Made by a program: the position numbers and the translations under genes
DNA from: Leptospira dzoumogneensis
GTDB taxonomy: Bacteria; Spirochaetota; Leptospiria; Leptospirales; Leptospiraceae
DNA: 64,000 nucleotides
Assembly (NCBI RefSeq): GCF_004770895.1
Contig: NZ_RQHS01000005.1
Span: forward strand, 1 to 64,000
Direction of reading: 5' to 3'
The notes under the pieces: generated by a model
What the model saw: the letters and a program-made list of their open reading frames with translations, nothing else
The model's database searches: none
Told to the model about the DNA's origin: nothing
In this document: positions 33,303-43,539 of the stretch, piece after piece
Numbering within the stretch: the stretch's first letter is position 1
Layout: each line of letters starts with the position of its first letter

Positions 33303-35309
33303 CTACTGAACTACCATTGAATCTATCTTTCCGTGTTTATTATATTTCACGAAAGCTTTTCCTTTTTCGTAGTAGTCATGATATTCCCCTTGTTTTCTGA
33401 ACTTAGAACCCAGCAGTTTTTCCGCAGCGGGTTTAGAAGATCCTACAGTGACACCTTGTCCTAAACCGGGACTGGAATCTCCAACTACATTCACTTGCAC
33501 GACTGTTCCCATATCTAAGATAAATGCAGTTTCTTTGTTATCGTATTCGAAATATTCTAAACCGCTTTTTTTATCCGTTTTGATACGAGTTGGTTTTCCC
33601 CAGTTTTTCAAAAGATCTTCTAATTTATCACCTGGACCGACTCCGCCAACTTTGAAAGCATTCACTTCGTTCGGAGCTGTAGGGGCAGTCAGTTCGATAG
33701 AATGGATCTTCGCTAATACCTTTGCCCAACCGGAAGTAGAATCATAATTGGACAGATAATAATTTGCGAGTCCTTTGGATTTTGGATCTACTGCAGAATA
33801 AGATTCTACCAATGCGATGTTTAATATAGGAGTAAAGTTTTCATAAATATAATCCGGATCCACCTGTTGTTTTTGAGCGGTGGATTGGCCGATCGTTCTT
33901 AGATACTGAGCGATCTGAGGATTATTCCCGCTTTGGTTTGCAAGAGTTCTGATCTTTTGGTCAATAGAAGTTGCCAAACGATTGAAAAGTTCTTTCGCTT
34001 CTTCTCTTTTGTCCGTCCAGAATAAAACCACTCCTAGGTTATTTGCTAGAGCAACAGTTCCTTCTGCCTGGAAAGCTTGGTTGGCAACATTCACTGCAAC
34101 ATCTAGATCTTTTTCGTCCGCAGAATAAGAAAGTAATACAGCATAGTTGGAAAGAAAATAAGGATCATCCGTTTTTACGATCACCTCTCTATATGCTTTG
34201 AGTGCACGATTGTAAGCGGCCTCGTTTCCTGGAACGATCCTCATTACCGCACGTTTACTTTTATCCGGGGGAAATACCATAGTGTCTCTGAAAGAAGGCA
34301 TGTCCAAAACCGGTTTTAATTTTAATTCTTCGTTGGAAGCGGTTGCCATCCAGATCTTATGCATACAAACTGCGAGTGCTTTACTTAAGTAAGTGTTCTC
34401 TGGGAATTTTTTGAGCCCGTCTTCTAAGTTGGATCTTGCTTCGTCTAAATTTCTTCCCAATTGGATATCATCGAATGTTTTTTCCATCTTAGCTAAGAAG
34501 CTATACAGTTCTTGTTTATCCGTTTTGAGTCTGGACAATCTTTCATTCGGAGAAGGGTGGCTGGAGAAATAATGAGAACCGATCAGTTCAGGCCTGGTTT
34601 TATCCGCTTTAGAAGAAGCTAATGCTTCTTTATAAGATTGTTCCACTTCGTTCAGAGTTTGAAGAGTGATGAGCATGAAATCGCCGCCATAACCTGCCTT
34701 ATCCAATAAGAATAAACCTGTTTGGTCCGCATCCAACTCTTGCTCTTGGGAAAATTTACTATTTTCCAAAAATGCTTTTCCGGAAGGTTCATCTTTAAGC
34801 GCATAAAACTTTTTTACACTATTGAAAACATGTCTGTTATAGAAGTGAGCTAACTCGTGAGACAATACTCCGGCGATATATCTTTCACGATGAAAGTCCA
34901 ACTTCTGAGCCGCATCCGCTTCTTTTTGTTTTATAATTTCATCTAAAGAATCCAAAGCTCCCGAATGAATACAGAACTGTCCGCCAGCCATTGCAAATGC
35001 GTTGAAGCTTGCTTCTTTTACGATTTTGTAAACTAGAGGAAAAGGAGGGTTGCCTGAATTTTTGGAAAGTTTACCGAACGCTTTGTCTATCGGCTTCTTC
35101 CAACCTTTATGATCTGCAAGTACGGTCTTGGACTTGATCAGATTTGTGAACTGCACATTACTTTGTCTTACTAACTGAGCATACAATTCCGAGTCGAATT
35201 CTCCCGGTTTGTTTTGAGAAAAAATTGGAGAGCCCGAGAATGATACTAATCCTAAAACCACCAATAGTTTCAGGACATAAGGGCGAACCGAATTCGAAAG
35301 ATCGATCAT
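33303..35309 (-). CDS. M48-family metallopeptidase with TPR-like C-terminal region
   Basis: 668 residues. Signal peptide to about residue 31 (LLVVLGLVSFSGSPIFSQ). The zinc motif HELAH (H151, E152, H155) and the later ELDAD glutamate fit peptidase M48. Residues about 290-520 are helical repeats, probably TPR. It ends in a beta-rich domain of about 120 residues. Probably a periplasmic BepA-like protease. It is downstream of ctaB on the same strand but separated by 116 bases. Confidence 0.88.
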   Translation of the reverse strand: MIDLSNSVRPYVLKLLVVLGLVSFSGSPIFSQNKPGEFDSELYAQLVRQSNVQFTNLIKSKTVLADHKGWKKPIDKAFGKLSKNSGNPPFPLVYKIVKEASFNAFAMAGGQFCIHSGALDSLDEIIKQKEADAAQKLDFHRERYIAGVLSHELAHFYNRHVFNSVKKFYALKDEPSGKAFLENSKFSQEQELDADQTGLFLLDKAGYGGDFMLITLQTLNEVEQSYKEALASSKADKTRPELIGSHYFSSHPSPNERLSRLKTDKQELYSFLAKMEKTFDDIQLGRNLDEARSNLEDGLKKFPENTYLSKALAVCMHKIWMATASNEELKLKPVLDMPSFRDTMVFPPDKSKRAVMRIVPGNEAAYNRALKAYREVIVKTDDPYFLSNYAVLLSYSADEKDLDVAVNVANQAFQAEGTVALANNLGVVLFWTDKREEAKELFNRLATSIDQKIRTLANQSGNNPQIAQYLRTIGQSTAQKQQVDPDYIYENFTPILNIALVESYSAVDPKSKGLANYYLSNYDSTSGWAKVLAKIHSIELTAPTAPNEVNAFKVGGVGPGDKLEDLLKNWGKPTRIKTDKKSGLEYFEYDNKETAFILDMGTVVQVNVVGDSSPGLGQGVTVGSSKPAAEKLLGSKFRKQGEYHDYYEKGKAFVKYNKHGKIDSMVVQ

Positions 35310-35425
35310 AGGAAAAACCTCTTGAGGAGAGAAAACTATACGCTCTTAAACGACTGTCAACTCTGAAAGGTTTAAAAATCGAGACGAAATTTTTTGACCG
35401 AAAAACCGATTTGGAGAACTTTTAG

Positions 35426-36295
35426 TTAAGCAGCGATGGAGTGATCGATCAGAATTAAAATATTGATCAAAAACAAGTGAAGAATACTGAAAAAGAAAAA
35501 TCCTCTGGCAAACTTAGGCTCCGGATTCTGGAATAATTTTACGGAAAGATAAAGTATAGAGATACTCAGCGCCACGGAAGAGATCATATACAGCCAACCC
35601 ATAGTAGGTTCCGCCCAATAGAACGCGATCACTGATCCCACATACAGAATCGTATAAAACAAAATAGAACGTCCGGTTTCCTTTACACCTTTCACAACTG
35701 GGAGCATAGGAAAATTCGCATCGCTATAGTCTTCTTTCAGGAAGATCGCAAGAGCCCAGAAATGAGCCGGGGTCCAGAGAAAGATCATCAGAAATAAGAT
35801 CCAAGCAGGTAAAGGTAAAGAATTACTAACTGCCGCGTAACCGATCAAAGGTCCCACACAACCTGCCACTCCACCTATTACTATATTCTGATGTGTTCTA
35901 GGTTTTAATAGAATGGTATAAAGAAAAACATAAGCGAGAAGTGCCGCAAACGCACATAATGCAGTGAGAAGATTCGCAAAATAATATAAGATCCCGAATG
36001 CGGCGAAAGTCATCGCAAACCCAACGATCCAAGCCTGAGGGATGCTGATCCTTCCCGCAGGAAGCGGACGATTCGCAGTCCTTTTCATTTTAGAATCTCT
36101 ATCTATTTCAATGATCTGGTTGAAGACAAAAGATGCGGAGGACATTAAAAAAGTCCCAAGCATAGTCATAAAAACCAGAAGTGTGCCGGGTGCATTAGGA
36201 GCGCCTAGATATAAACCAGGCACGGCAGTAGCTAAAACAAGGGAACTTACCCTTGGTTTGATCATTTGGTTCCAGTCTGAAAGAAAACTATTCAT
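35426..36295 (-). CDS. ctaB: Protohaem IX farnesyltransferase (haem O synthase)
   Basis: 289 residues, about nine membrane helices. The prenyltransferase motif [20 protein letters not shown] contains the Asp-rich site. It converts haem B to haem O for the oxidase encoded divergently. It lies 5 bases after ctaA, so the two form an operon. Confidence 0.95.
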   Translation of the reverse strand: MNSFLSDWNQMIKPRVSSLVLATAVPGLYLGAPNAPGTLLVFMTMLGTFLMSSASFVFNQIIEIDRDSKMKRTANRPLPAGRISIPQAWIVGFAMTFAAFGILYYFANLLTALCAFAALLAYVFLYTILLKPRTHQNIVIGGVAGCVGPLIGYAAVSNSLPLPAWILFLMIFLWTPAHFWALAIFLKEDYSDANFPMLPVVKGVKETGRSILFYTILYVGSVIAFYWAEPTMGWLYMISSVALSISILYLSVKLFQNPEPKFARGFFFFSILHLFLINILILIDHSIAA

Positions 36296-36300
36296 TCTAT

Positions 36301-37239
36301 TTAAGAAACCTTACTCTTAGACAGCTCGGAAGCTCTCTGCACCCAAACTGCATACATGGATAAGAAAAGAAGAATGGCCACTCCGGTATGAGCAGCGGTC
36401 ACTAATTTCGGAAGTTTCATATATACGTTCACAACTCCCAATCCTATCTGTATGAGCAGGAGAATGATAGCTATTCTTACGTATTTTTTGGTTTCCGCTG
36501 TGAATCCTTTGAATATTCCATAAAGGTTTATTAGAAGAATATAAAATGCCACTAAGTAGGCGCCCAATCTATGCTGGACTTGGATCTGTATCTTGTGTTC
36601 CGGAACGGAAGGGATCCATTCTCCGTTACAAGTCGGAAATTCTAAACAAGCGAGTCCTGCGTAATTGGAACTAACTCTTCCCCCCAAAATAATTTGGAAG
36701 AAGATCAATAATACTCCGATCAAAAGAGGGATCTGGTCCTTCTGCAATAAACTTTGTTTCGTTAAAAACTCGTTTGAATTCGTGGAATTTGCAAGATAGG
36801 CGGCCTTGAAAGTCGCGGTAACTATACAAAGTAAGAACAAGATCGCATTCAATAAATGAAGATTAACAGTCGCAGGATCTAAAGAAAGAAGAACAGTTAA
36901 ACCTCCCAAAGTAATTTGAGAAGCAATCAGTAAGATCCCAACGATAAAATAACCTAAGAAAGGTTTTCTTAATTCAGGAACGATCGCAGTCCAGATAGTG
37001 CCTGCGATCAGAACAATTCCTAAAAGTCCGGAATAATATCTATGTCCGACTTCCATAAAAATATTAAAATCGAAGTCTGGAAAAAATTTACCGAAACAAA
37101 AAGGCCAATCAGGACAAGCGAGTCCGGAGTCAGTAGCTCTGACAAGAGGTCCGTATAATAAATTTAGAAAAATTAAAACCGAATACACGACCAGAAAGAG
37201 AGAAAACTTTCTGAAATGAGAATAAGTAGAAGCGATCAT
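36301..37239 (-). CDS. ctaA: Haem A synthase
   Basis: 312 residues with eight membrane helices. It shows the duplicated CtaA/Cox15 plan: [20 protein letters not shown] with cysteines, [10 protein letters not shown], then a second half with [19 protein letters not shown] and [10 protein letters not shown]. It oxidises haem O to haem A. First gene of the ctaA-ctaB operon, divergent from the oxidase operon. Confidence 0.95.
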   Translation of the reverse strand: MIASTYSHFRKFSLFLVVYSVLIFLNLLYGPLVRATDSGLACPDWPFCFGKFFPDFDFNIFMEVGHRYYSGLLGIVLIAGTIWTAIVPELRKPFLGYFIVGILLIASQITLGGLTVLLSLDPATVNLHLLNAILFLLCIVTATFKAAYLANSTNSNEFLTKQSLLQKDQIPLLIGVLLIFFQIILGGRVSSNYAGLACLEFPTCNGEWIPSVPEHKIQIQVQHRLGAYLVAFYILLINLYGIFKGFTAETKKYVRIAIILLLIQIGLGVVNVYMKLPKLVTAAHTGVAILLFLSMYAVWVQRASELSKSKVS

Positions 37240-37383
37240 TCTGTTTTTTCGGAGGATCCGAGCTCTTCTTTACCATACTTGAGCGAGATTGATTTGGGGC
37301 AAGAGATTTGATGTTTGAAAATCGAAAGCTTACATTTTGATCTGAGACTAATTCTCATGCAAAGAACATTCGATGAATCTAAA

Positions 37384-37395
37384 GAACGAGCGTTC
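37384..37395. promoter_or_regulatory. Operator-like palindrome GAACG-AG-CGTTC between ctaA and the oxidase operon
   Basis: Perfect 5-bp arms around AG. It lies 145 bases upstream of ctaA and 168 bases upstream of the first oxidase-operon gene. It matches the arms and spacing of the sites at 8039-8050 and 25460-25470. The rest of the 323-base gap (37240-37562) holds no convincing gene; an 83-codon open frame there is judged spurious. Confidence 0.5.
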
Positions 37396-37562
37396 TGGTG
37401 TCCCGACCTTCGGTCAGATGCTTTTTATGTCGGTTCTAAATGGTTGAAAACACTGAAAAGCAAAAACGCTTTCAAAAAAAGGACAGGTCTTCAAAACTGG
37501 TTGGTATCTTTCGCTTTTTACAAAAGTGAAACGTTTTTTTCTGATACTTTAGGAGTCATTCC

Positions 37563-37721
37563 ATGAGCCAAAACGGAGACCATTACAACAAGGCAGGTTT
37601 TTGGACATTCGTGGTCGTGTTGACCGCTAACATTCTTTATTTCGTTTATCTTTCCGCATTTCACAAAGGTGTTAAAGATTATAACGAAGTAGTTCCTTCC
37701 CACACTTCGGCAGCGAAGTAA
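37563..37721 (+). CDS. Small single-helix membrane protein of the cytochrome oxidase operon
   Basis: 52 residues: MSQNGDHYNKAGFW leads into one membrane helix (TFVVVLTANILYFVYLSAF) and a short polar tail. AGGAG lies 7 bases upstream of the ATG. It is placed directly before SCO and coxBAC, so it is probably a small subunit or assembly factor of the oxidase. No family can be named with certainty. Confidence 0.75.
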   Translation: MSQNGDHYNKAGFWTFVVVLTANILYFVYLSAFHKGVKDYNEVVPSHTSAAK

Positions 37722-37743
37722 GGAAAGAATCCGGGATAGAACG

Positions 37744-38589
37744 TTGTTCTCCTCCAATCATCCGCGGCGTTTTTCTAAAGGTGCTGCGGCTCTTATTCTT
37801 TTTTTACCATTCTTGTCCGTTCTATCTTTCGATACGGAAAGAGAACTACCTGCTCATGCGGTTCCTCCCGAACTTGAGGGCGTAGGCCTGGAAGAAAAAT
37901 TAGGGAATCATATAGATACCAATCTATCTTTCGTGGACGAACAGGGCAAACAAGTCCGCATAGGCGACTATCTGAAAGAAGGAAAGCCGCTTCTTCTTAC
38001 ATTAGTATATTATAGATGTCCCACACTCTGCAGTCTTTATCTGAATGAGATCTCAACCGCACTCAAAGAACTGAATCTACAAGTAGGAAAAGAATTCAAT
38101 TACGTAGCGGTAAGCTTTGATCCGAAAGAAAAGTCCGATCTGGCAAAAGCGAAAAAAGAAGTATATGTGAAAGATTATGGAAGAGGGGACGGTTCCGGCT
38201 GGAGTTTTTTAACCGGAAATGATCCTGAAATAAAGGCTTTGTCTTCCAGCTTAGGTTTTACTTACAAATGGAATCCTTATAATGATCAATGGGTGCATGT
38301 TTCCGTAGCCTATGTGATCACCCCTGAAGGACAAATTTCCAGATATTTAAAAGGCATCCCGATGGATGAAAGGACTCTACGATTATCTCTCGTAGAGGCT
38401 GGAAACGGTAAAATCGGCGATTTGACTGACAGTGTTGCCCTTTTTTGCTTCCAATTTGATCCATCCAAAAATAGGTATACATTATACGCATTCAATATCA
38501 TGCGAATCGGCGGTTTTCTTACTGTCGTTATCCTTGCAGCGTTCTTATTCCGCTTTTGGAAGAAACAAAACTCGTCTAGTACAGTATAA
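37744..38589 (+). CDS. SCO-family copper chaperone for cytochrome oxidase
   Basis: 281 residues from TTG 37744; the exact start is uncertain because no good ribosome site lies at the right distance. It has an N-terminal signal/anchor, then a thioredoxin fold with the copper-binding CPTLC (C92, C96) and a distal His in WVHVSVAYV. A second hydrophobic helix sits at the C-terminus. It delivers copper to the CuA site of the subunit II encoded next. Confidence 0.9.
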   Translation: MFSSNHPRRFSKGAAALILFLPFLSVLSFDTERELPAHAVPPELEGVGLEEKLGNHIDTNLSFVDEQGKQVRIGDYLKEGKPLLLTLVYYRCPTLCSLYLNEISTALKELNLQVGKEFNYVAVSFDPKEKSDLAKAKKEVYVKDYGRGDGSGWSFLTGNDPEIKALSSSLGFTYKWNPYNDQWVHVSVAYVITPEGQISRYLKGIPMDERTLRLSLVEAGNGKIGDLTDSVALFCFQFDPSKNRYTLYAFNIMRIGGFLTVVILAAFLFRFWKKQNSSSTV

Positions 38590-38615
38590 ATAAAGGAAGG
38601 AGTGATTTCGATCCG

Positions 38616-39641
38616 ATGAACTGGTTCTCTCTTATTACGGCGACAAGCTTCATGCCGGTTCCAGCGACTAAAGAATCGGGAGATGTAGACAGCCTCTATA
38701 TCTTTCTTCTTGTTTCGGGCCTTATTTCTTTTATCATTCTCATTGGGGGAATGGTAATATTCATTTTCAAGTATAGAAGAAAAACTGAAGACCAGAAAAG
38801 TGCGTACATCACGCACAATACTCTTGCTGAGTTTCTTTGGTCCTTCATACCTTTCGTGATCATGATGATCATCTTCGCTTGGGGATGGAGTGTATTTCAC
38901 GATCTTCGCAGAGTCGGAGAGAAAGGTGATGTTGAGGTTCACGTAACTGCTCGTCAATGGGCTTGGACTTTCAAATACGCGAATGATATCGAGATCAATA
39001 GCCCTAGCGATAAAAAGTTAGTGGAGAATGATCCGGACTCTACTCTTCTCAAACCTGAGATCGTAGTAGTTCCAGTAGGTAAAACCATTCGTTTCATTCT
39101 TACTTCTGACGATGTTCTACATAGTTTCTATGTTCCTGCATTCAGGAACAAAATGGATGCGGTTCCCGGCCGAAGAACAACTTTCACTTTCACTCCGATT
39201 GAGAAAGGGGACTTCACAGTATTCTGTACTGAATATTGCGGAACCAAACACTCCAATATGATGGCTACGATCCGCGTGGTAGACGGCGAACAATTCGCTG
39301 CTTGGCAGGCTGAAAAAATTGCCGGAATGGCTGGCGCTAACAACAAGGGACCTGCGGAAAGAGGAGAAGCTCTTTTCAAAGGAAGCCTTGGATGCAGCGG
39401 ATGTCACTCCATCGACGGATCCAGGATTGTCGGACCAACTTTCAAAGGTCTTTATGGTAATAAGAGAGACTTCGCAGACGGATCTTCTGTAACTGCGGAT
39501 GACGCTTATATCAAACAATCCATCCTTGTTCCAACAGCTAAGATTGTAGCTGGATTCCCTCCTGCGATGTCTTCTTTCCAAGGAAGGATCAAAGAGGACG
39601 AGATCAAGGACATCATCGAATTCATTAAGACGCTTAAATAG
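38616..39641 (+). CDS. coxB: Cytochrome c oxidase subunit II, caa3 type
   Basis: 341 residues. Two membrane helices (about 28-52 and 72-92). CuA ligands are H169, C204, E206, C208, H212 and M215 ([13 protein letters not shown]). A fused C-terminal cytochrome c domain carries CSGCH (C260, C263, H264). The fusion marks a caa3-type oxidase that accepts electrons directly from a soluble cytochrome or complex. Confidence 0.96.
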   Translation: MNWFSLITATSFMPVPATKESGDVDSLYIFLLVSGLISFIILIGGMVIFIFKYRRKTEDQKSAYITHNTLAEFLWSFIPFVIMMIIFAWGWSVFHDLRRVGEKGDVEVHVTARQWAWTFKYANDIEINSPSDKKLVENDPDSTLLKPEIVVVPVGKTIRFILTSDDVLHSFYVPAFRNKMDAVPGRRTTFTFTPIEKGDFTVFCTEYCGTKHSNMMATIRVVDGEQFAAWQAEKIAGMAGANNKGPAERGEALFKGSLGCSGCHSIDGSRIVGPTFKGLYGNKRDFADGSSVTADDAYIKQSILVPTAKIVAGFPPAMSSFQGRIKEDEIKDIIEFIKTLK

Positions 39642-39652
39642 GATTACGGACA

Positions 39653-41236
39653 ATGGCCCACGAGCAACATAATTACCTGAATCACCAAAAGGGGATTTGG
39701 TCCTGGCTTACTACCTTAGATCATAAGCGTATCGGGATCATGTACTTTGTCGCGATCATGAGCTTCTTCTTTTTAGGAGGAGTTTTCGCATTATTAGTTC
39801 GCGCAGAATTATTCACACCGGGAAAAACCCTTTTCTCCGCAGACGTTTATAACAGAATGATGACCTACCATGGAGCCATTATGGTGTTCATGGTAATCGT
39901 TCCTGGTATTCCTGCAATTTTCGGAAACTTCGTTCTTCCGATCATGATTGGAGCGAAAGACGTAGCTTTCCCAAGATTGAACTTAATGAGCTGGTACATG
40001 CTGATGATTGGTGCCGCGATCACCGGTTCCACTCTATTCTTGGAAAACGTAGATACCGGTTGGACCTTCTACACTCCATATTCTTCCATTAAAACCGGAT
40101 TGGGAGTGATCCCGATGGTTCTTGGAGTATTCATCATCGGATTCTCCTCCATTTTAACCGGTTTGAACTTCATCGTTACCACTCATAAACTGAGAGCGCC
40201 TGGAATGACCATGAACAGAATTCCTCTCATGGTTTGGGCACTTTACTCAACTGCGATCCTGCAAGTATTGGCAACTCCGGTTCTTGCGATCACTCTGCTT
40301 CTTTTGATTGCAGAGAAAACTCTCGGAGTGGGGATTTTCGATCCTCAGTTGGGAGGAGATCCGGTCCTATTCCAGCACTTCTTCTGGTTTTATTCTCACC
40401 CTGCGGTTTATATCATGATCCTTCCTGCGATGGGAGTGATCTCCGAGTTGGTTGCTACTTACTCTCGTAAAGTGATCTTCGGATATACTGCAATCGCTTA
40501 CTCTTCCTTAGCGATCGCCGGGGTTTCCTTCTTAGTATGGGGACACCACATGTTCGTTTCCGGGCAATCCGAGTTTGCGGGAATTCTGTTCTCCTTCATC
40601 ACAATGCTTGTAGGGGTTCCTACAGCGATCAAATTGTTCAACTGGATCGCAACCATGTATAAAGGAAGTATCCGTCTGGACGCTCCGATGCTGTTCGCGA
40701 TCGGGTTCATGTTCTTATTCACCATCGGTGGATTGACCGGAGTGTATCTGGCTTCTACCGGTATGGACGTTCACTTCCACGATACTTACTTCGTGGTGGC
40801 TCACTTCCATTACGTAATGGTTGGTGGAACTTTGATGGCTCTTATGGGAGCGTTGATCTACTGGTTCCCTAAAGTTACCGGAAAAATTTACAGCGACCTA
40901 ACAGGAAGAATTTCCTGGGTATTCATCTTCTCAGGATTTAACGTTACCTTCTTCCCTCAATTCATCTTGGGAAATATGGGAATGCCTCGTAGATATTACG
41001 ACTATCTTCCTACATTCACTGAATTAAACCAAATGTCCACTTTCGGATCTTGGTTGATCGGAACAGGATTCTTGATCGGACTTTTTGGAGTGATCTATGC
41101 ACTTCTGAAAGGTAAAGAAGCAGGAAACAATCCTTTCGGAGGAAAAACTTTGGAGTGGACTATTCCTTCTCCTCCTCCACACGAAAATTTTGAATCTACC
41201 CCAGTACTAACCGGAGGGCCTTATGAGTACCGCTAA
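39653..41236 (+). CDS. coxA: Cytochrome c oxidase subunit I
   Basis: 527 residues with twelve helices. It shows the haem-copper signature: [16 protein letters not shown] with the CuB His and the His-Tyr region, WGHHMF, and [14 protein letters not shown] for the haem ligands. Catalyses oxygen reduction and proton pumping. Its 3' end overlaps coxC by 14 bases. Confidence 0.97.
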   Translation: MAHEQHNYLNHQKGIWSWLTTLDHKRIGIMYFVAIMSFFFLGGVFALLVRAELFTPGKTLFSADVYNRMMTYHGAIMVFMVIVPGIPAIFGNFVLPIMIGAKDVAFPRLNLMSWYMLMIGAAITGSTLFLENVDTGWTFYTPYSSIKTGLGVIPMVLGVFIIGFSSILTGLNFIVTTHKLRAPGMTMNRIPLMVWALYSTAILQVLATPVLAITLLLLIAEKTLGVGIFDPQLGGDPVLFQHFFWFYSHPAVYIMILPAMGVISELVATYSRKVIFGYTAIAYSSLAIAGVSFLVWGHHMFVSGQSEFAGILFSFITMLVGVPTAIKLFNWIATMYKGSIRLDAPMLFAIGFMFLFTIGGLTGVYLASTGMDVHFHDTYFVVAHFHYVMVGGTLMALMGALIYWFPKVTGKIYSDLTGRISWVFIFSGFNVTFFPQFILGNMGMPRRYYDYLPTFTELNQMSTFGSWLIGTGFLIGLFGVIYALLKGKEAGNNPFGGKTLEWTIPSPPPHENFESTPVLTGGPYEYR

Positions 41237-42002
41237 TCACTCGGGTGGTTTTCATCACGCGCATCATTTTAACAGCGCAGAGCATCAATACGAATCTTCT
41301 AAACAAGGGATCTGGTTATTCCTTGTAACGGAAATCCTAATGTTCGGTGGATTATTCGTAGGATATTCCATCTACCATTCTCTTTACCCTCAAGTTTTCC
41401 ATGCGGGAAGTAAGCAGCTTTCCGTAGTTTTGGGAGCTTTGAACACAGTAGTTCTTCTATTCAGCTCATTCACTATGGCGCTTGGGATCAACTATGTGCA
41501 AAGAGGTCTTAAAAACAAAGCGATCATCGCTCTTGCAGTGACCATCGCTTGTGCTGCGATCTTCATGGTCGTAAAATTTTTCGAATATACTCACAAGTTC
41601 CACGTAGGTACCGTACCTGGAAAATACGCTTACACTGAAGAGTTAAGCGCTTCCGGTGAGAAGGTAACCAAAGTGGGTGCTCTACTTGCAGAAGCTAATA
41701 AACTTAGCGTAGTAGAAAGAGAGCACAAACTTCACCTGGACGAAACTGAATACGAACACCTTACCCTTTTGGAAAAAACCAAAAACTGGCCTTTGTTCTT
41801 CGGATTCTATTTCGTAATGTCCGGTATTCACGGTTTGCACGTTCTTGCAGGTGCATTCCTGATCTTCTGGGTACTTTTGAAAGTGATCAGAAACCAAGTT
41901 GGTCCTGAATATTACACTCCTGTAGAAGGTGTGGGTCTATTCTGGCACGTGGTAGACTTGATCTGGATTTACCTCTTCCCACTTCTTTATCTGGTAGGAT
42001 AA
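41223..42002 (+). CDS. coxC: Cytochrome c oxidase subunit III
   Basis: 259 residues, homologous throughout to subunit III ([40 protein letters not shown]-like [19 protein letters not shown]). Between helices near residues 120-190 it carries a hydrophilic, charged insertion of about 65 residues. No separate subunit IV gene follows; a terminator does. Confidence 0.93.
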   Translation: MSTANHSGGFHHAHHFNSAEHQYESSKQGIWLFLVTEILMFGGLFVGYSIYHSLYPQVFHAGSKQLSVVLGALNTVVLLFSSFTMALGINYVQRGLKNKAIIALAVTIACAAIFMVVKFFEYTHKFHVGTVPGKYAYTEELSASGEKVTKVGALLAEANKLSVVEREHKLHLDETEYEHLTLLEKTKNWPLFFGFYFVMSGIHGLHVLAGAFLIFWVLLKVIRNQVGPEYYTPVEGVGLFWHVVDLIWIYLFPLLYLVG

Positions 42003-42040
42003 GTCCAAATCACAAGAAAGCGGCCGAAAGGTTTGCTGCA

Positions 42041-42071
42041 AAAAAGCCGGGGTACTTCTCCGGCTTTTTTA
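42041..42071 (+). terminator. Terminator of the cytochrome oxidase operon
   Basis: An 11-bp stem, AAAAAAGCCGG (42041-42051) with CCGGCTTTTTT (42061-42071), loop of 9. It lies 38 bases after the coxC stop and ends in a T-run. Confidence 0.9.
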
Positions 42072-42163
42072 TTTTCTGCCTTTAAAGCAGCACATAAAAA
42101 AACTGCGAAGAAACGGCGAATCCTGCCGATATTTGAGAAGAGACAGGTTTTCCCGGACGCAAT

Positions 42164-42823
42164 ATGCAAAATATAGATTATTCCAGAAGACTGAGACAAT
42201 CCGGAACCAGAGGTCCGGCCCCACGTCAGGGAGAGTCTTTTCCAACCGTGCAAACAATCCAGCATGTGAGGGGAGGAAATTCTCCGATCCGTTCTTTCCC
42301 AAGTTCCAGATCCATCTTTTTAGTTTTGGTGGGAGCCATTTCTCTTTTTACAGGCGGGGTAGTAGTCGGTCTTAGATTGGATCAGAAGGAGCAGGCATTT
42401 GCTCAAAACGAGACCCAGTCTTTTTATAATGCGGGAAAAAATGTTAGAACGGAACAATCCGTAGAAGAAAGAGAAAATTCTTCTTCCGAAACGGTAAGTT
42501 CTAACACTAACGAACCTTCTTCTGAAACTAGCACTTCTCAGAATTCCAATAAAAGTCCTGGGCTTAAATTTCCAGCCAGATCGGATAAGGAAAATTATTT
42601 CTTATCTATCCCAACTGAGGATTCGGTCGAGGCGATGGAAATTGGAAAAAAATTGCTCAGAGCAAGACCTGAGTTCCAAGGAAGATTTTTCAGATCCAAA
42701 GACGGAGAATTATTCCTAGGATATTTTTACGGAAAAGAAGAAGCTACCAAGGCTCTGGAATCGATTCGTCCTCTGAACGATCCGATTTTTCACAAAACTT
42801 CCGTTCACAAACTTCAATTTTGA
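42164..42823 (+). CDS. Single-pass membrane protein with SPOR-like C-terminal domain
   Basis: 219 residues. A basic, disordered N-terminus of about 50 residues, one membrane helix (SIFLVLVGAISLFTGGVVVGL), a Ser/Thr/Asn/Glu-rich linker, and a 75-residue C-terminal alpha/beta domain resembling SPOR (ENYFLSIPTEDSVEAMEIG, then FLGYFYGKEEATKALESI). SPOR domains bind denuded peptidoglycan at division sites. Assignment is from pattern only. Confidence 0.65.
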   Translation: MQNIDYSRRLRQSGTRGPAPRQGESFPTVQTIQHVRGGNSPIRSFPSSRSIFLVLVGAISLFTGGVVVGLRLDQKEQAFAQNETQSFYNAGKNVRTEQSVEERENSSSETVSSNTNEPSSETSTSQNSNKSPGLKFPARSDKENYFLSIPTEDSVEAMEIGKKLLRARPEFQGRFFRSKDGELFLGYFYGKEEATKALESIRPLNDPIFHKTSVHKLQF

Positions 42824-42872
42824 TCTGAATCTTCTGACAATATTCAGTATCGAGCGTTTCCTTATTTTTTCC

Positions 42873-42900
42873 TTGACTTTGCCTCAAAATTTGCTATATT
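42873..42900 (+). promoter_or_regulatory. Sigma-70-type promoter for carD
   Basis: TTGACT (42873-42878) and TATATT (42895-42900) with a 16-base spacer, 35 bases before the carD start. Confidence 0.65.
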
Positions 42901-42935
42901 TTTGGGCAGAGTTTTAACGGAAGTCTTAATACTAA

Positions 42936-43499
42936 TTGGCTGGCAAAAAGAAACAATCTGGCTACGATCATGGCGTAGGTGACTACGTCGTATATCCGAT
43001 CCACGGGGTAGGTGAAATCACCGAAATCGCTAAAAAAGTTATCCTGGGAAAGAAAAAAGAGTGCTACGTAATGGAAATCCAGGGTAGCAAGATGAAGGTG
43101 ATGATCCCGGTCGATAAAGCAAAACAGGTCGGAATTCGACCGATTATCGACAAGAAGGATATCAAAAAAGTTATCAATCTACTCAAGAAAGACGAGGTCG
43201 ATACTGAAGAGGACTGGAAGATCAGGTACCAAAACAACCTGAACAAAATAAAGTCCGGATCGATCTTCGAAGTGGCGGATGTGTGCAGGAATTTATTCCG
43301 CAGGGCAAACGGTAAAGAACTGTCCATCATGGAACGTAAATTGTACGAAAGTGCGTACAATCTAGTGAAGATGGAAGTCGCCCTAAGCAAAGGAGTTTCC
43401 CAAGAAGAAGCTGGGAACCTTGTGTCAGATGTTCTAGCTAGTACATTCGCTCCGGGAGAAAGAGTTCCCGTAGCTGCAGTCGACATAGACGAAGAATAA
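42936..43499 (+). CDS. CarD-family transcriptional regulator
   Basis: 187 residues from TTG 42936. An N-terminal RNA polymerase-interacting Tudor-like domain ([18 protein letters not shown], then [17 protein letters not shown]) is followed by the helical DNA-binding domain. CarD proteins stabilise open promoter complexes and control rRNA and stress genes. It is followed 40 bases later by the PIN/TRAM gene, a common pairing. Confidence 0.93.
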   Translation: MAGKKKQSGYDHGVGDYVVYPIHGVGEITEIAKKVILGKKKECYVMEIQGSKMKVMIPVDKAKQVGIRPIIDKKDIKKVINLLKKDEVDTEEDWKIRYQNNLNKIKSGSIFEVADVCRNLFRRANGKELSIMERKLYESAYNLVKMEVALSKGVSQEEAGNLVSDVLASTFAPGERVPVAAVDIDEE

Positions 43500-43539
43500 T
43501 TTCCGATAAAACTCGAATCTTATTTAAAGGATTTGAGTT

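Noticed and set aside
37315..37566. 83-codon plus-strand frame between ctaA and the oxidase operon
   Set aside because: No recognisable composition or ribosome site, overlaps the operator-like palindrome, and the well-supported 52-residue gene begins at its end.
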